DNA of 64,000 nucleotides from Flavobacterium sp. Root420 (GCF_001427905.1 NZ_LMEF01000029.1:248001-312000), one strand, 5' to 3'. Positions 1-8,471 are shown, numbered from the stretch's first letter. Translations and numbers: made by a program. Notes: generated from the sequence alone by a model not told the origin.

Positions 1-5
1 ATTTT

Positions 6-18
6 CTAACACTGTTAA
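6..18. promoter_or_regulatory. Operator-like site, left of tetR
   Basis: The sequence CTAACACTGTTAA matches at 12 of 13 bases the near-palindrome at 651-663 in front of the tetR start. Two copies flanking a TetR gene fit a regulator that represses itself and a neighbouring transcription unit. The neighbour would lie to the left, outside the window, so its identity is unknown. Assignment as an operator is inference. Confidence 0.5.
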
Positions 19-36
19 GTGGAATTGAAAATTTTT

Positions 37-630
37 TTACTGTATTGATTTGATGATACCACCAATCGCATCTTTGAGGATTTGATTGTTGATTGTTTCC
101 ATTACTTCGCTTTTGTTAATGATGTTAATCGCAATTAAACCGTGAATAACAGAAAAGAATGTAAAATATTTTTGTTTGATAACTTCAGGGCCCGGATTAC
201 TGTCTTTCATAATTTCAGCAATCACTGCGGTGAACAATTTGTAAGGTGCCTCTGCAGCCGAACATTGTTGGGAACAACAATTCATTTGCACACCAAACAT
301 AACCTGATACATTTCGGTATCTGTAAAGGCAAAATCCCAATACGCCATCCACATGGCTTCTAATTGGTCTTCCGGTTTATCAAATTTAGCTCTGGCGTTT
401 TGCAACTCTTTCGATAATTTAATAAATCCTTTACCGGTTAATTCATTTAAAATAGCTTCTTTATTGGAGAAGTATTCGTAGATAATAGGGGCAGTGTATT
501 CAATCTTGTCAGCAATCTTTCGCATACTCAGACCTTGCCATCCTTCTTCTTTTACGATAGAATAAGCAGCTTCAAGAATATTATTTCTTGTCTCTTCTTT
601 TTGTCTTAATATACGATCTTTACTTGCCAT
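37..630 (-). CDS. TetR/AcrR-family transcriptional regulator
   Basis: A 197-residue TetR-type repressor. The N-terminal helix-turn-helix lies at about residues 10-55 (TRNNILEAAYSIVKEEGW, then LSMRKIADKIEYTAPIIYEYF), and a helical ligand-binding domain follows. I use the ATG at 630 (MASKDRILRQ). The frame stays open to an ATG at 657, but that one would sit inside the operator-like sequence at 651-663. A TACATTTG -7 box (672-665, minus strand) precedes the operator, which fits autorepression. The ligand domain carries a cysteine cluster, CCSQQC, at about residues 118-123, which could sense a metal or redox state; this is unproven. TetR genes of this type often sit next to efflux operons, but the target is outside the window. 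Confidence 0.88.
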   Translation of the reverse strand: MASKDRILRQKEETRNNILEAAYSIVKEEGWQGLSMRKIADKIEYTAPIIYEYFSNKEAILNELTGKGFIKLSKELQNARAKFDKPEDQLEAMWMAYWDFAFTDTEMYQVMFGVQMNCCSQQCSAAEAPYKLFTAVIAEIMKDSNPGPEVIKQKYFTFFSVIHGLIAINIINKSEVMETINNQILKDAIGGIIKSIQ

Positions 631-650
631 TTTGATGAGTATTAAATAAT

Positions 651-663
651 CTAACACTGTTAG
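651..663. promoter_or_regulatory. TetR operator with -7 box
   Basis: CTAACACTGTTAG is a 13-bp near-perfect inverted repeat (CTAAC-A-CTG-TTAG; only the centre fails). It lies directly downstream of a minus-strand TACATTTG (672-665) that matches the Bacteroidota -7 consensus, so a bound repressor would cover the transcription start of tetR. Its twin is at 6-18. Confidence 0.55.
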
Positions 664-957
664 GCAAATGTAATACCGATTTTCTAATTATAACATAAAT
701 TCATTATAATTTTTTCTTATTCTGTTATAGATGATAATGAAATAGCAGTAAAATAAGGACTTCAGAAAGATTTTATATTTTCTGAAAGTCTGGTTTTAAT
801 TAAAGTTTAACTAAAATTCAAGTTCGATTAAGATCATTCCGATACTTTTTAATTCCAAAAAACGTCTCATTTCTTTCCTGAAGAATAAAAATCCTTTCAA
901 TTTTTAAAATAAGTTGATTTTTAAGGAGCAGAAATTTCGTTTTTATCAAACGTTTAG
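658..957. other. Intergenic region, no gene seen
   Basis: This is AT-rich DNA upstream of tetR. Apart from the operator and -7 box at 651-672, I see no open frame with coding character and no recognisable RNA. It runs into the dispersed repeat at 958. Confidence 0.5.
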
Positions 958-1053
958 TCCCGCTATCCGCTTGTATCTTTTCCCGACTAAAGAAGCCGGA
1001 AAAAGGATACCGCTTCTCGGGGCTAGACGAGAGGTTTAGTTTTCATAAGATGA
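958..1053 (+). repeat. Dispersed REP-like repeat, copy A
   Basis: First of four copies of a roughly 95-bp repeat (others at 14335, 16736 and 19800). The shared layout is a 5' segment ending CGCTATCC..TGTATCTTTT, a central hairpin, then GGAT-CCG-TTC, GGGCTAG and GGTTTTCATAAGA. Here the central arms (CTTTTCCCG and CCGGAAAAAG) pair imperfectly. It holds no coding frame. Confidence 0.65.
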
Positions 1054-1072
1054 TACTAAAAAATTGCATAAC

Positions 1073-2026
1073 CTAGACTGGACTGAAGTCCAGCCCTACA
1101 ATATCTGTCATTCCTTTCTCTATTTTTTCATTGACATCATTATAAAATGGAGTTTCAATGTCGTGTTTTTTGGCATTTTCAATAACATAATCAACCAAAA
1201 AATGTTTTTCAGTTTTATTGTTATTTTCAAAATCCAATTGCAACGATGACTTAGATTCAAAAGGAAATTTCGTCAATAAATCTTTAGCGGTTTCAATGTC
1301 TTCATTTGTTAGAATAATATTATTTTTCAGCGCAAGCGATTGAATCTCAATCATCATATTTTCCAGAATATGCATTAGATTTTGATCTTCCAAAAGCTGG
1401 CCAAAAGAAACTTTATAGGCAGAAGTTATGGCTGCAACCGGCGCAACGAACAAATATTTCTTCCAGAGCGTTTGGTTAATATTTTCAAGATACGTAATGT
1501 CTAAACCTCCGGCTGCTAACAAATCGATCAAAGGTTGATTTTCTTTTCCCCCCACGAAAATTTTTCCGGGACCGCCAACATGCTGTACATGTCCTGCTTG
1601 CATTACATTCGAAGCGACATAAATACAGCCTTCCATAATTTGCCCGGCCTCTGGTAAAGTTTCACGGATAATTTCTTCAGCATTTACCACATTTTGTAAC
1701 GTGATTATAACAGTCGCCGCATTGATACAATCTTTATAACTAGATAGTACATCGCTTATAGAATAAGATTTAGAAGTAAGAATTAAAACATCCAAAATCC
1801 CTATTGCTGTCGGATTATCTGATACTAAATCCGGAAATATGGTTGTCGTTTCGCCTTTAGATTCAAACAGTAAACCTTCCTTTTGAATGGCGTTTTTGGT
1901 TTCACCTCTGCAAATAAAAATGATTTTGGTGGTACTGTCTTTGTATTTCTTTGCCAATGGAGCACCAACAAATCCGCCGATTCCACCAATTCCAAGAATT
2001 CCTATTTTTATTGTTTCTGAGTTCAT
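1073..2026 (-). CDS. Ketopantoate reductase family (ApbA/PanE-like) oxidoreductase
   Basis: A 317-residue NADP-dependent 2-dehydropantoate 2-reductase-like protein. The Rossmann motif GIGGIG sits at residues 12-17, and the C-terminal helical domain carries the LWKKYLFVAPVAAITS segment typical of the family. It could be the pantothenate enzyme PanE or a paralogue acting on another 2-oxo acid; the sequence alone does not decide. It is divergent from an AraC regulator 97 bp away, which suggests that pair is functionally linked. The last codons (GLDFSPV) are read from a dispersed palindrome at 1078-1093, so the C-terminus has been replaced or extended by repeat DNA. Confidence 0.85.
   Translation of the reverse strand: MNSETIKIGILGIGGIGGFVGAPLAKKYKDSTTKIIFICRGETKNAIQKEGLLFESKGETTTIFPDLVSDNPTAIGILDVLILTSKSYSISDVLSSYKDCINAATVIITLQNVVNAEEIIRETLPEAGQIMEGCIYVASNVMQAGHVQHVGGPGKIFVGGKENQPLIDLLAAGGLDITYLENINQTLWKKYLFVAPVAAITSAYKVSFGQLLEDQNLMHILENMMIEIQSLALKNNIILTNEDIETAKDLLTKFPFESKSSLQLDFENNNKTEKHFLVDYVIENAKKHDIETPFYNDVNEKIEKGMTDIVGLDFSPV
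1078..1093. repeat. Palindrome at the 3' end of the reductase gene
   Basis: CTGGACTGAAGTCCAG is an imperfect 16-bp palindrome (7-bp perfect arms). It lies inside the last codons of the reductase gene. From memory, this GGCTGGACTTCAGTCCAGCC type of unit recurs in Flavobacterium genomes; only one copy was seen here. Confidence 0.5.
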
Positions 2027-2100
2027 GTTGTCTTTTAGGTTTTAATTATCGGTACAAAGTAACTGCGTTCACTTTTATTATCTGATGTAAAAAGATAGGT

Positions 2101-2108
2101 TATATTTG
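2101..2108 (+). promoter_or_regulatory. -7 promoter box of the AraC gene
   Basis: TATATTTG is an exact match to the Bacteroidota -7 consensus TAnnTTTG, 15 bp before the start codon at 2124. No convincing -33 TTTG was found 19-21 bp upstream, so the promoter may need an activator. Confidence 0.5.
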
Positions 2109-2123
2109 TAAAAATTAAGGATT

Positions 2124-2960
2124 ATGAAAGACACCTTTTTTATATACAAAGATTTCGAAATTTATTCCGTAGAAGAATTAACATGGAAGAAAGAAGTGCA
2201 CCGTCATAATTTTTTCGAATTGCTTTATATCGAATATGGAACTGGAAATCATATACTAAATTCAATTCCCCACCATTATAAAGAGCACGATATTTATTTG
2301 CTTACGCCAAAAGATTATCACTCGTTTAAAACCTTAAAACCAACAAAGTTTCACTGCCTGCGGTTCCTGCCTAATTTTTTTTCGAATAAAAAGGAAATTG
2401 AAGAGATCGAAAAATTGTTTTACTACCACAATCAGACCAATGGGAATTTAATTTTTCTGGATGATGATAAAGCGTTTTGCGAAATGCTTATTGTAAAAAT
2501 CCTAACTGAAGTGGCTAAACCAAAAGGACAAAACGAACTTATAATCAAAAGTTTAATGACGGCACTCATTCAAATCATTCGCCGAAATGCCAGTTTAAAT
2601 GAAACTAATCTAAACTTGCAAACTACTGAAATATTAAAAATTGATACGATTTTAAGTTACATCCGATCCAATATCGCAAATCCGCATTTGCTGAAGAAAA
2701 AAGAAATGGCCAGTCATTTTAATGTTTCGATCCATTACATTGGCGAGTATTTTAAAAACCATTTAAATATTACTTTAAGAGATTATATTGTACAAACCAA
2801 ACTTAAAGTGGTAACCGAAAAATTGAGCAAAAGCAATTTAACTTTTTCAGAAATTAGTAACGATTTAGGATTTATTGATAGCAGTCATTTTAATAAATTC
2901 ATGATGAAAAGCACCGGAATCTCCCCATCGGAATTTAAAAAATCATTAAGCATTTCTTAG
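2124..2960 (+). CDS. AraC-family transcriptional regulator
   Basis: A 278-residue regulator with an N-terminal cupin-like sensing domain (EVHRHNFFELLYIEYGTG) and a C-terminal double HTH at about residues 180-278. The second helix pair reads FSEISNDLGFIDSSHFNKFM followed by GISPSEFKKS, the usual AraC signature. The start follows an AAGGA-like element and a TATATTTG box. It is divergent from the ketopantoate-reductase-like gene, which is the likely target. The ligand is unknown. Confidence 0.9.
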   Translation: MKDTFFIYKDFEIYSVEELTWKKEVHRHNFFELLYIEYGTGNHILNSIPHHYKEHDIYLLTPKDYHSFKTLKPTKFHCLRFLPNFFSNKKEIEEIEKLFYYHNQTNGNLIFLDDDKAFCEMLIVKILTEVAKPKGQNELIIKSLMTALIQIIRRNASLNETNLNLQTTEILKIDTILSYIRSNIANPHLLKKKEMASHFNVSIHYIGEYFKNHLNITLRDYIVQTKLKVVTEKLSKSNLTFSEISNDLGFIDSSHFNKFMMKSTGISPSEFKKSLSIS

Positions 2961-2998
2961 CAGCAATATCGTCTGCCAAGAAATACTTTATCTGATTT

Positions 2999-3919
2999 TT
3001 ATTTAACCAAATCCATTTCGACATGCTCAATTCCGGCATCCAGGAAATAATTATTGGTTTGTCTGAACCCGTTTTTAATATAAAACGGACTGGCATTGAC
3101 CTGCGCATAAAGATAAATCTTCTCTTTATCGTGTAAATCCGCTACAATTTTTTTCAGAATGGCTTCTCCAACTTTCTTTCCGCGATACGAATTCAAAACC
3201 GCAATACGTTCAATTTTTGCTCCTTTCTCCATTATTCTGTAGCGCGCTGCTCCGGCCGGCAAGCCGTTTACCGTTGCCAGATAATGAATCGCCTGGGCAT
3301 CATCCATAGATTCGCGTTCCTGCGATACATTTTGCTCTTCAACAAAAACTTGTCTTCTAATTGCAAATGCGATCGATTCCAATTTTTGATCTTCGATTTT
3401 CTCTACTTTAATATCGTTTTCCACTTCTTTAAGAGGATTATTTAGGTTCATTTCTTTAATTGCTGTCATTCGGTCAAAAAGATTTTTTGTTTTTAAGTTT
3501 TGATTTACTTCGTTTATGGCTTTGTACAAATTATTTTCCGTATCGGTAAGTTCCACTAAAGCCTGTGTCATAACAGCCCACAATGGCTGCAGTTGCTCTA
3601 TGAGTTCGTTTGCTTTTTCAGTAAGCGTGATCAGGCGCTTTCTTTCATCTTTAGAATCTTTGGTAGAACCGATCAATTCCTTTTTCTCTAATTCTTTCAA
3701 AAGCGAAATTGTAGTAGGATGAGAGTACCCAATTTCCTGAGAAAGTTCCACCACACTGATCGCCTTTCTTTGCGAAAGCACATAAATTACCGGAAACCAT
3801 TTTGGTTCAAAATCAATATTCTGACTTCTGTAAAATAGCTGTGCCTCTTTTCGCAAGTTCTCGGTCAAACGCTGCAAAAGATTCCCTAGTACCAATGATT
3901 TTGATTTTTCTAATACCAT
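2999..3919 (-). CDS. MarR-GNAT fusion: regulator with acetyltransferase domain
   Basis: A 306-residue two-domain protein. Residues 1 to about 145 form a MarR winged helix (SVVELSQEIGYSHPTTISLL, then KDSKDERKRLITLTEKA for the wing). Residues from about 160 to 306 form a GNAT N-acetyltransferase with the acetyl-CoA loop RGKKVGEAIL and a C-terminal FYIKNGF motif. MarR-GNAT fusions are a known architecture; the substrate of the GNAT domain is unknown. The gene stands alone. Its promoter spacer is filled by an 18-bp perfect palindrome, strong evidence for autoregulation. Confidence 0.9.
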   Translation of the reverse strand: MVLEKSKSLVLGNLLQRLTENLRKEAQLFYRSQNIDFEPKWFPVIYVLSQRKAISVVELSQEIGYSHPTTISLLKELEKKELIGSTKDSKDERKRLITLTEKANELIEQLQPLWAVMTQALVELTDTENNLYKAINEVNQNLKTKNLFDRMTAIKEMNLNNPLKEVENDIKVEKIEDQKLESIAFAIRRQVFVEEQNVSQERESMDDAQAIHYLATVNGLPAGAARYRIMEKGAKIERIAVLNSYRGKKVGEAILKKIVADLHDKEKIYLYAQVNASPFYIKNGFRQTNNYFLDAGIEHVEMDLVK

Positions 3920-3936
3920 AACAAATAATTTGTATG

Positions 3937-3968
3937 CAAATTTACGTAGTTAACTACGTATATTCAAA
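3937..3968 (-). promoter_or_regulatory. MarR-GNAT promoter with 18-bp palindromic operator
   Basis: On the minus strand a TTTG (-33, 3968-3965), a 20-bp spacer and TAAATTTG (-7, 3944-3937) give a consensus Bacteroidota promoter. The palindrome TACGTAGTTAACTACGTA (3943-3960) is perfect over 18 bp and lies between the boxes. MarR dimers typically bind such dyads, so this should be the autoregulatory operator. Confidence 0.75.
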
Positions 3969-4023
3969 TTCAAAATTAAAATTTAAGTTTTATTTATAAT
4001 GTTTGGTCTTCAAGATGGAGGTA

Positions 4024-4947
4024 TTATTTCATTCCGCGAACGTTCATCTCTAAGGTATAAACACTTTTACCGGCAGTAATAAATAATGTTTTAAACTTTT
4101 TTCCTCCAAAACAAACATTGGCTGTCCACGGTTCAGCAACATCAAGATGGGCTATTTTTTCTCCCTGCGGATTAAATACACTAACACCTTTTCCGGTTAA
4201 GTAAATGTTTCCGGAGGCGTCTATTGTCATTCCATCTGAACCTGATTCAGTAAACAGCGTTTTTTTGCCTAAAGAACCATCACTGTTTATTGTATAAGAG
4301 TACGTTTTGTTTGCTCCTATATCAGCTATGTATAATGTTTTTCCATCCGAAGTTCCAATAATGCCATTGGGTTTTACAAGCTCATTGTCAACGTTGCTAA
4401 TTTTGGATTTATCGGCAGATAAATAGTAAACACATTCTTTCTCTATCTCTTTGGAGGTATGCGTCCAGTACTCTCTTTTGTAAAAAGGATCTGTAAAGTA
4501 GATACCGCCTTTTGGATCGACCCAGAGATCATTGGGACCGTTGAGCCTTTTTCCTTCGAAGTTGTTTACCAATACAGTACTATTCTTGTTCTTGTCTATT
4601 TTCCAAATTTCATTTTTTTCATCGGCGCAAGCCAAAAGATTGCCTTCGTGATCAAAATACAAACCGTTAGCTCTTCCTGCATTTTCCATAAAAACAGAAA
4701 GTTCGCCATTAACCGACCATTTCATGATTCTATTATTGGGCTGATCGGTAAAATAAATATTTCCTTTTTTATCTGCGGCAGGCCCTTCTGTAAAACTGTA
4801 CTGATCTGATAGCTTTGTGAGAACTGCGCCTTTTGCTATTAAGTTATGGTTTTTTTCTGCTGATAGCTGAGCGTATATAAAATTTGTAAAAGTAAAAGCA
4901 ATAACAAATATAAAGTGTGATTTTATTTTAAGTTGGAGTTGGTTCAT
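4024..4947 (-). CDS. SMP-30/gluconolactonase-like beta-propeller, secreted
   Basis: A 307-residue protein with an N-terminal signal peptide (hydrophobic stretch ending near FIYAQ, cleavage around residue 27). It is a six-bladed propeller of the SMP-30/gluconolactonase/LRE family. The metal-ligand segments are visible in order: FTEGPAAD (Glu), LNGPNDLWVDP (Asn) and SDGMTIDASGNIYLTG (Asp). The family hydrolyses sugar lactones. A gluconokinase lies 2 kb away on the other strand, so a lactone-to-gluconate link is possible, but they are not an operon. The exact substrate is unknown. Confidence 0.85.
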   Translation of the reverse strand: MNQLQLKIKSHFIFVIAFTFTNFIYAQLSAEKNHNLIAKGAVLTKLSDQYSFTEGPAADKKGNIYFTDQPNNRIMKWSVNGELSVFMENAGRANGLYFDHEGNLLACADEKNEIWKIDKNKNSTVLVNNFEGKRLNGPNDLWVDPKGGIYFTDPFYKREYWTHTSKEIEKECVYYLSADKSKISNVDNELVKPNGIIGTSDGKTLYIADIGANKTYSYTINSDGSLGKKTLFTESGSDGMTIDASGNIYLTGKGVSVFNPQGEKIAHLDVAEPWTANVCFGGKKFKTLFITAGKSVYTLEMNVRGMK

Positions 4948-5013
4948 AATAAAAAGGTTTAAAGGTTACTCTTGAAGTTTATTATTTTTAGAAATATAGA
5001 CTTTAAATATGAT

Positions 5014-5241
5014 TTATAGCTTATAGCTATTTTTTAAATCAGTATAAATTGTTTCAGCATCTTTATATAAAATTTTGTTTAAATTAATTTGATTATCTAA
5101 AACATGTTGCTGCTTAGCAGTTAGCTCATAAAATTTCACATTTGTTATCTCAAATTTTATATTCAGTGATTTCATAAAAGTTTTTACAGCTTCAATCTGA
5201 GTAGTATCTTGTGTATACATTGTGATATTAATTGCGTGCAT
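5014..5241 (-). CDS. Small protein, DUF2683-like
   Basis: A 75-residue protein (starts MHAINITMYTQDTTQIEAVK). The pattern of a short beta-strand, then a helix containing TQIEAVKTFMKSLNIKFE, resembles the small DUF2683-type proteins common in Bacteroidota, some of which are encoded next to RelE-like toxins. No toxin gene is adjacent here. The family assignment is from memory of the pattern and is tentative; the function is unknown. Confidence 0.55.
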   Translation of the reverse strand: MHAINITMYTQDTTQIEAVKTFMKSLNIKFEITNVKFYELTAKQQHVLDNQINLNKILYKDAETIYTDLKNSYKL

Positions 5242-5379
5242 GATTTAAAACTATTAAATTTCAATTGTCGTAAACTGGAGTTTGTAAGATCAATAAGTCT
5301 ATAAAAATAATAATCCAAAACGATAAACATGTACAAATTCATAGCGAATTTATACAATTTCCAGGTTCTTCTTTGTGAG

Positions 5380-5387
5380 TATCTTTG
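5380..5387 (+). promoter_or_regulatory. -7 promoter box of the MDR oxidoreductase gene
   Basis: TATCTTTG matches TAnnTTTG 30 bp before the start at 5418. A TTTC at 5358-5361 is a weak -33 candidate with an 18-bp spacer. Confidence 0.4.
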
Positions 5388-5417
5388 TGTTATTAGTTTA
5401 AATCAAAAGATAAAAAG

Positions 5418-6431
5418 ATGAAAGCAATAGGATTTAAAACCTCGTTACCCATAGATAAAGAAGATAGTTTTATTGAATTTGAAACTCCAAAACCAATTCC
5501 GGGAGCGCATGATTTATTAGTTAAAATACAAGCCATTTCTGTTAATCCGGTAGATTTTAAGGTTCGCCAGAATAGTGCCAAAGAAACGGTCTTAGAAACA
5601 CCAAAAATTATAGGCTGGGATGCTGTGGGAATTGTAGAAGCCGTTGGTGATCAGGTTAGTTTGTTTAAAGTAGGAGACGAAGTTTTCTATGCAGGCGATA
5701 TTACCAAACAAGGCAGCAATGCCGAATATCAAATTATTGACGAGCGTATTGTGGGTAAAAAGCCAAAATCACTTTCGATAGAACAGGCAGCAGTAATGCC
5801 ATTAACCAGTCTAACAGCCTGGGAAATATTATTTGACAGAATTCGCATCAATCCGGAAAAAGATAAAGGCAAAACCATTTTAATAATTGGAGGAGCGGGC
5901 GGAGTAGGATCAGTTGCTATTCAATTGGCTAAAAAAGTGGCCGGATTAACTGTAATTGCTACAGCATCCCGTCCTGAATCTATCGAATGGTGCAAACAAC
6001 AAGGCGCCGATTTTGTGGTAAATCATAAAAATTTGATTGAAGAGGTTCGAAATGCCGGTTTTCAGCAAGTTGATTTTATTTTAGATTTGGTTGACGCCAA
6101 TCAGTATTGGCATGCATTTACAGAACTGATAAAGCCTCAGGGACATATTGGCTCGATTAGTACTCCTAACGAAAAGGTGAATCTTCTTCAATTAAAAACT
6201 AAAAGTGTCAGTTTTCATTGGGAATCCATGTTTACACGCTCGACATTTCAAACAGAAGATCTGATCAGTCAACATCATATTTTAAGCGAACTAGCTAATT
6301 TATTAGATAAAGGGACGATCCAATCTACCTTAAAAACAACGCTAAATGGTCTTACGGTTTCCAATGTCAAAAAAGCGCATGAGTTACTGGAATCAGGAAC
6401 TACGATCGGAAAAATTGCGATCAAATTTTAA
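5418..6431 (+). CDS. Zinc-type alcohol dehydrogenase-like (MDR) oxidoreductase
   Basis: A 337-residue medium-chain dehydrogenase/reductase. The GroES-like N-domain (PGAHDLLVKIQAISVNPVD) is followed by a Rossmann domain with IIGGAGGVGSVAIQLAKK at about residues 155-172. I see none of the cysteines that normally bind zinc, so it is probably a quinone-reductase-type enzyme. It resembles the zinc-binding alcohol dehydrogenase family of unknown substrate (TIGR02817 type). It is a single-gene unit: a -7 box lies ahead and a strong terminator directly behind. Confidence 0.85.
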   Translation: MKAIGFKTSLPIDKEDSFIEFETPKPIPGAHDLLVKIQAISVNPVDFKVRQNSAKETVLETPKIIGWDAVGIVEAVGDQVSLFKVGDEVFYAGDITKQGSNAEYQIIDERIVGKKPKSLSIEQAAVMPLTSLTAWEILFDRIRINPEKDKGKTILIIGGAGGVGSVAIQLAKKVAGLTVIATASRPESIEWCKQQGADFVVNHKNLIEEVRNAGFQQVDFILDLVDANQYWHAFTELIKPQGHIGSISTPNEKVNLLQLKTKSVSFHWESMFTRSTFQTEDLISQHHILSELANLLDKGTIQSTLKTTLNGLTVSNVKKAHELLESGTTIGKIAIKF

Positions 6432-6441
6432 AGAAAATCAT

Positions 6442-6480
6442 AAAACAAAAAACAGGCTAATAAAGCTTGTTTTTTGTTTT
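6442..6480 (+). terminator. Intrinsic terminator after the MDR gene
   Basis: AAAACAAAAAACAGGC (6442-6457) pairs with GCTTGTTTTTTGTTTT (6465-6480) across a 7-nt loop, with one wobble pair. The stem ends in a T-rich arm typical of Flavobacterium terminators. Confidence 0.75.
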
Positions 6481-6528
6481 TAAGCGCTGCGTAAAAGCAT
6501 TTTTTGTATTATTACAATAAAAAAGAAA

Positions 6529-6975
6529 ATGAAACCAGCCTCAACCTTCATCATTGCAGTTATTGCATTGTTCATACAGCAGTCTGCACAAGCACAGGAA
6601 GTAAAAAAAGAAACAACTCAAACAGCGCCAAAATATACGATTGAAAATTGTGTCAATCACTTTGAATTAGACAAAGCCACTAAAACGAAAGTAGGTTATC
6701 AATATTGGTTTGCCGATAAAAACTTCACTCAGGAAAACACACTCAAAATGAGTATCGTCGAACCCGGAAAATCAACACATGCGCCGCACCACCATGTCGA
6801 AGAAGAATTCTTTTTCATTCTCGAAGGTACAGCTCAATTCTACCTTGACGGAAAAACCGTAACCGCGGGACCCAATACCAGTTTTTACTGTCCATCCAAT
6901 ATGGAACATGGAATTAGCAACGTTGGGAAAACAGATTTAAAATATTTGGTGATTAAAAAGGATTTGAAGCAGTAA
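6529..6975 (+). CDS. Secreted cupin-domain protein
   Basis: A 148-residue protein with a signal peptide (cleavage near QSAQAQ, residue 23). It has a single cupin barrel. Motif 1 reads STHAPHHHVEEEFFFILEG (two to three His and a Glu for metal binding) and motif 2 reads FYCPSNMEHGISN. The gene ends 5 bp before the gluconokinase start, so the two are probably cotranscribed. Function unknown; small secreted cupins include sugar-binding proteins and isomerases, which would fit a kinase partner. Confidence 0.82.
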   Translation: MKPASTFIIAVIALFIQQSAQAQEVKKETTQTAPKYTIENCVNHFELDKATKTKVGYQYWFADKNFTQENTLKMSIVEPGKSTHAPHHHVEEEFFFILEGTAQFYLDGKTVTAGPNTSFYCPSNMEHGISNVGKTDLKYLVIKKDLKQ

Positions 6976-6980
6976 AAAAC

Positions 6981-8399
6981 ATGGAATCATTTTATATAGG
7001 AATCGACATTGGAACCACGGCCACAAAAGCCATTTGTTTTGATATACACGGAAATGTAATCAGGCAGGTTTCTAATGCCTATCCGATGTATCATCCAAAA
7101 CCGGATTGGAGCGTGCAGAATCCGCAAGAGATTTTACAGACTGTTTTAGATTGTATTGCACAAATTACAAAAGGCATTCAGCCCGAGTTTATCAGTTTCA
7201 GCTCAGCGATGCAAAGTATTATTGCCATTGATAAAATCGGTAAACCTTTGACAGATGCTATTTTATGGGCCGATAACAGGGCCAATACCATTGCCGAAAA
7301 ACTTAAGAATTCTGAAAAGGGAAAACATTTTTATCAAAAAACCGGAATCCCGATTCATCCTTTTTCACCGATGACCAAAATTGCATGGTTTAAAGAGTTT
7401 GATTCCGATATTTTTTCTCAAACCTATAAATTTATTAGTATTAAGGAATATGTATGGCATCATCTTACCAATGAATATTATACAGATACTTCAATGGCAT
7501 CAGGAAGCGGATTGTTAAATATTTATACTTTACAATGGGATTCTGAAATTTTAGATTTTTTAAACCTGAAATCCGAACAATTATCCACAGTCTGCGAAGT
7601 AACACATCAATGCAAAGGAATCTCAGATGACTTTCTGTATATAATTGGCGGTGGCGACGGAGCTTTGGCCAATCTGGGAACAGGCGCCATGAATAAAGGC
7701 TGTATTGCTCTTACTATTGGAACGAGTGGAGCCGTACGATTACCCATCAACACACCTTATCTGGATGAAGAAATGCGAACCCAGTGTTACCATTTGATGG
7801 GCGATCAATACCTTGTTTTAGGAGCTGTAAATAACGGAGCGATTATTTTACAATGGCTCAGGGAAACTTTATTGAAAACTGATCAGTCTTTTGAAGTTCT
7901 TTTTCAAGAAGCAGAAAAAATCCCTGCCGGTTCTGATGGATTGCTCTTTGTGCCTTATTTACTGGGCGAGAGAGCGCCAATTTGGGACGCAGCAGCGCAA
8001 GGTTCTCTTTTAGGAATGCAGATAACCCACACTCAGGCACATTTGGTAAGGGCAACTTTAGAAGGTATTTTATTTGGACTCTTTCAGATTACAGAAATTT
8101 TACTCCCGGATCCTGAGAAAAGAAAACAAACCAAAATAATGGCAAGTGGCGGATTTGGTAAAAGTGATCTTTGGCTCCAAATGGTAGCGGATATTTTTCA
8201 GATGCAAGTAGAAACCTCGCAAACAATCGAAGGCTCTGCCTGGGGCGCTGTCATGATTGGCATGAAATCGATAGGGAAGGATATCACCTATGAAAACAAA
8301 ACCGGAAAGACTTTTTATCCTAATACAGTTTATAAAAGTGTTTATGAAGCTGCTTTTGTCAAGTTTAAAAAAGTGTTTCCGGTATTGAAAGATTTATGA
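6981..8399 (+). CDS. gntK: FGGY-family carbohydrate kinase, gluconokinase-like
   Basis: A 472-residue FGGY kinase. The N-terminal phosphate motif is GIDIGTTATKAICFD, and the C-terminal ATPase half has the GGGDGALANLGTG and ASGGFGKSDLW motifs. Residues 65-125 (FISFSSAMQSIIAID, ILWADNRA, GIPIHPFSPMTKIAW) match the Bacillus GntK pattern closely, so gluconate to 6-phosphogluconate is the best call over xylulokinase. It is downstream of the secreted cupin. The gluconolactonase-like gene nearby could supply gluconate. An inverted repeat after the stop may be the terminator. Confidence 0.85.
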   Translation: MESFYIGIDIGTTATKAICFDIHGNVIRQVSNAYPMYHPKPDWSVQNPQEILQTVLDCIAQITKGIQPEFISFSSAMQSIIAIDKIGKPLTDAILWADNRANTIAEKLKNSEKGKHFYQKTGIPIHPFSPMTKIAWFKEFDSDIFSQTYKFISIKEYVWHHLTNEYYTDTSMASGSGLLNIYTLQWDSEILDFLNLKSEQLSTVCEVTHQCKGISDDFLYIIGGGDGALANLGTGAMNKGCIALTIGTSGAVRLPINTPYLDEEMRTQCYHLMGDQYLVLGAVNNGAIILQWLRETLLKTDQSFEVLFQEAEKIPAGSDGLLFVPYLLGERAPIWDAAAQGSLLGMQITHTQAHLVRATLEGILFGLFQITEILLPDPEKRKQTKIMASGGFGKSDLWLQMVADIFQMQVETSQTIEGSAWGAVMIGMKSIGKDITYENKTGKTFYPNTVYKSVYEAAFVKFKKVFPVLKDL

Positions 8400-8443
8400 A
8401 AAGCCCAAACAATTTCGGCAGCTATCAAAATCTTTTGGGCTTT
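8400..8443 (+). terminator. Possible terminator after gntK
   Basis: AAAGCCCAAA (8400-8409) and TTTGGGCTTT (8434-8443) are perfect 10-bp arms. The loop of 24 nt is long and the T-run is short, so this is only a moderate candidate. Confidence 0.45.
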
Positions 8444-8471
8444 AGAATATACGTTTTGCAAAGTGATTTTT

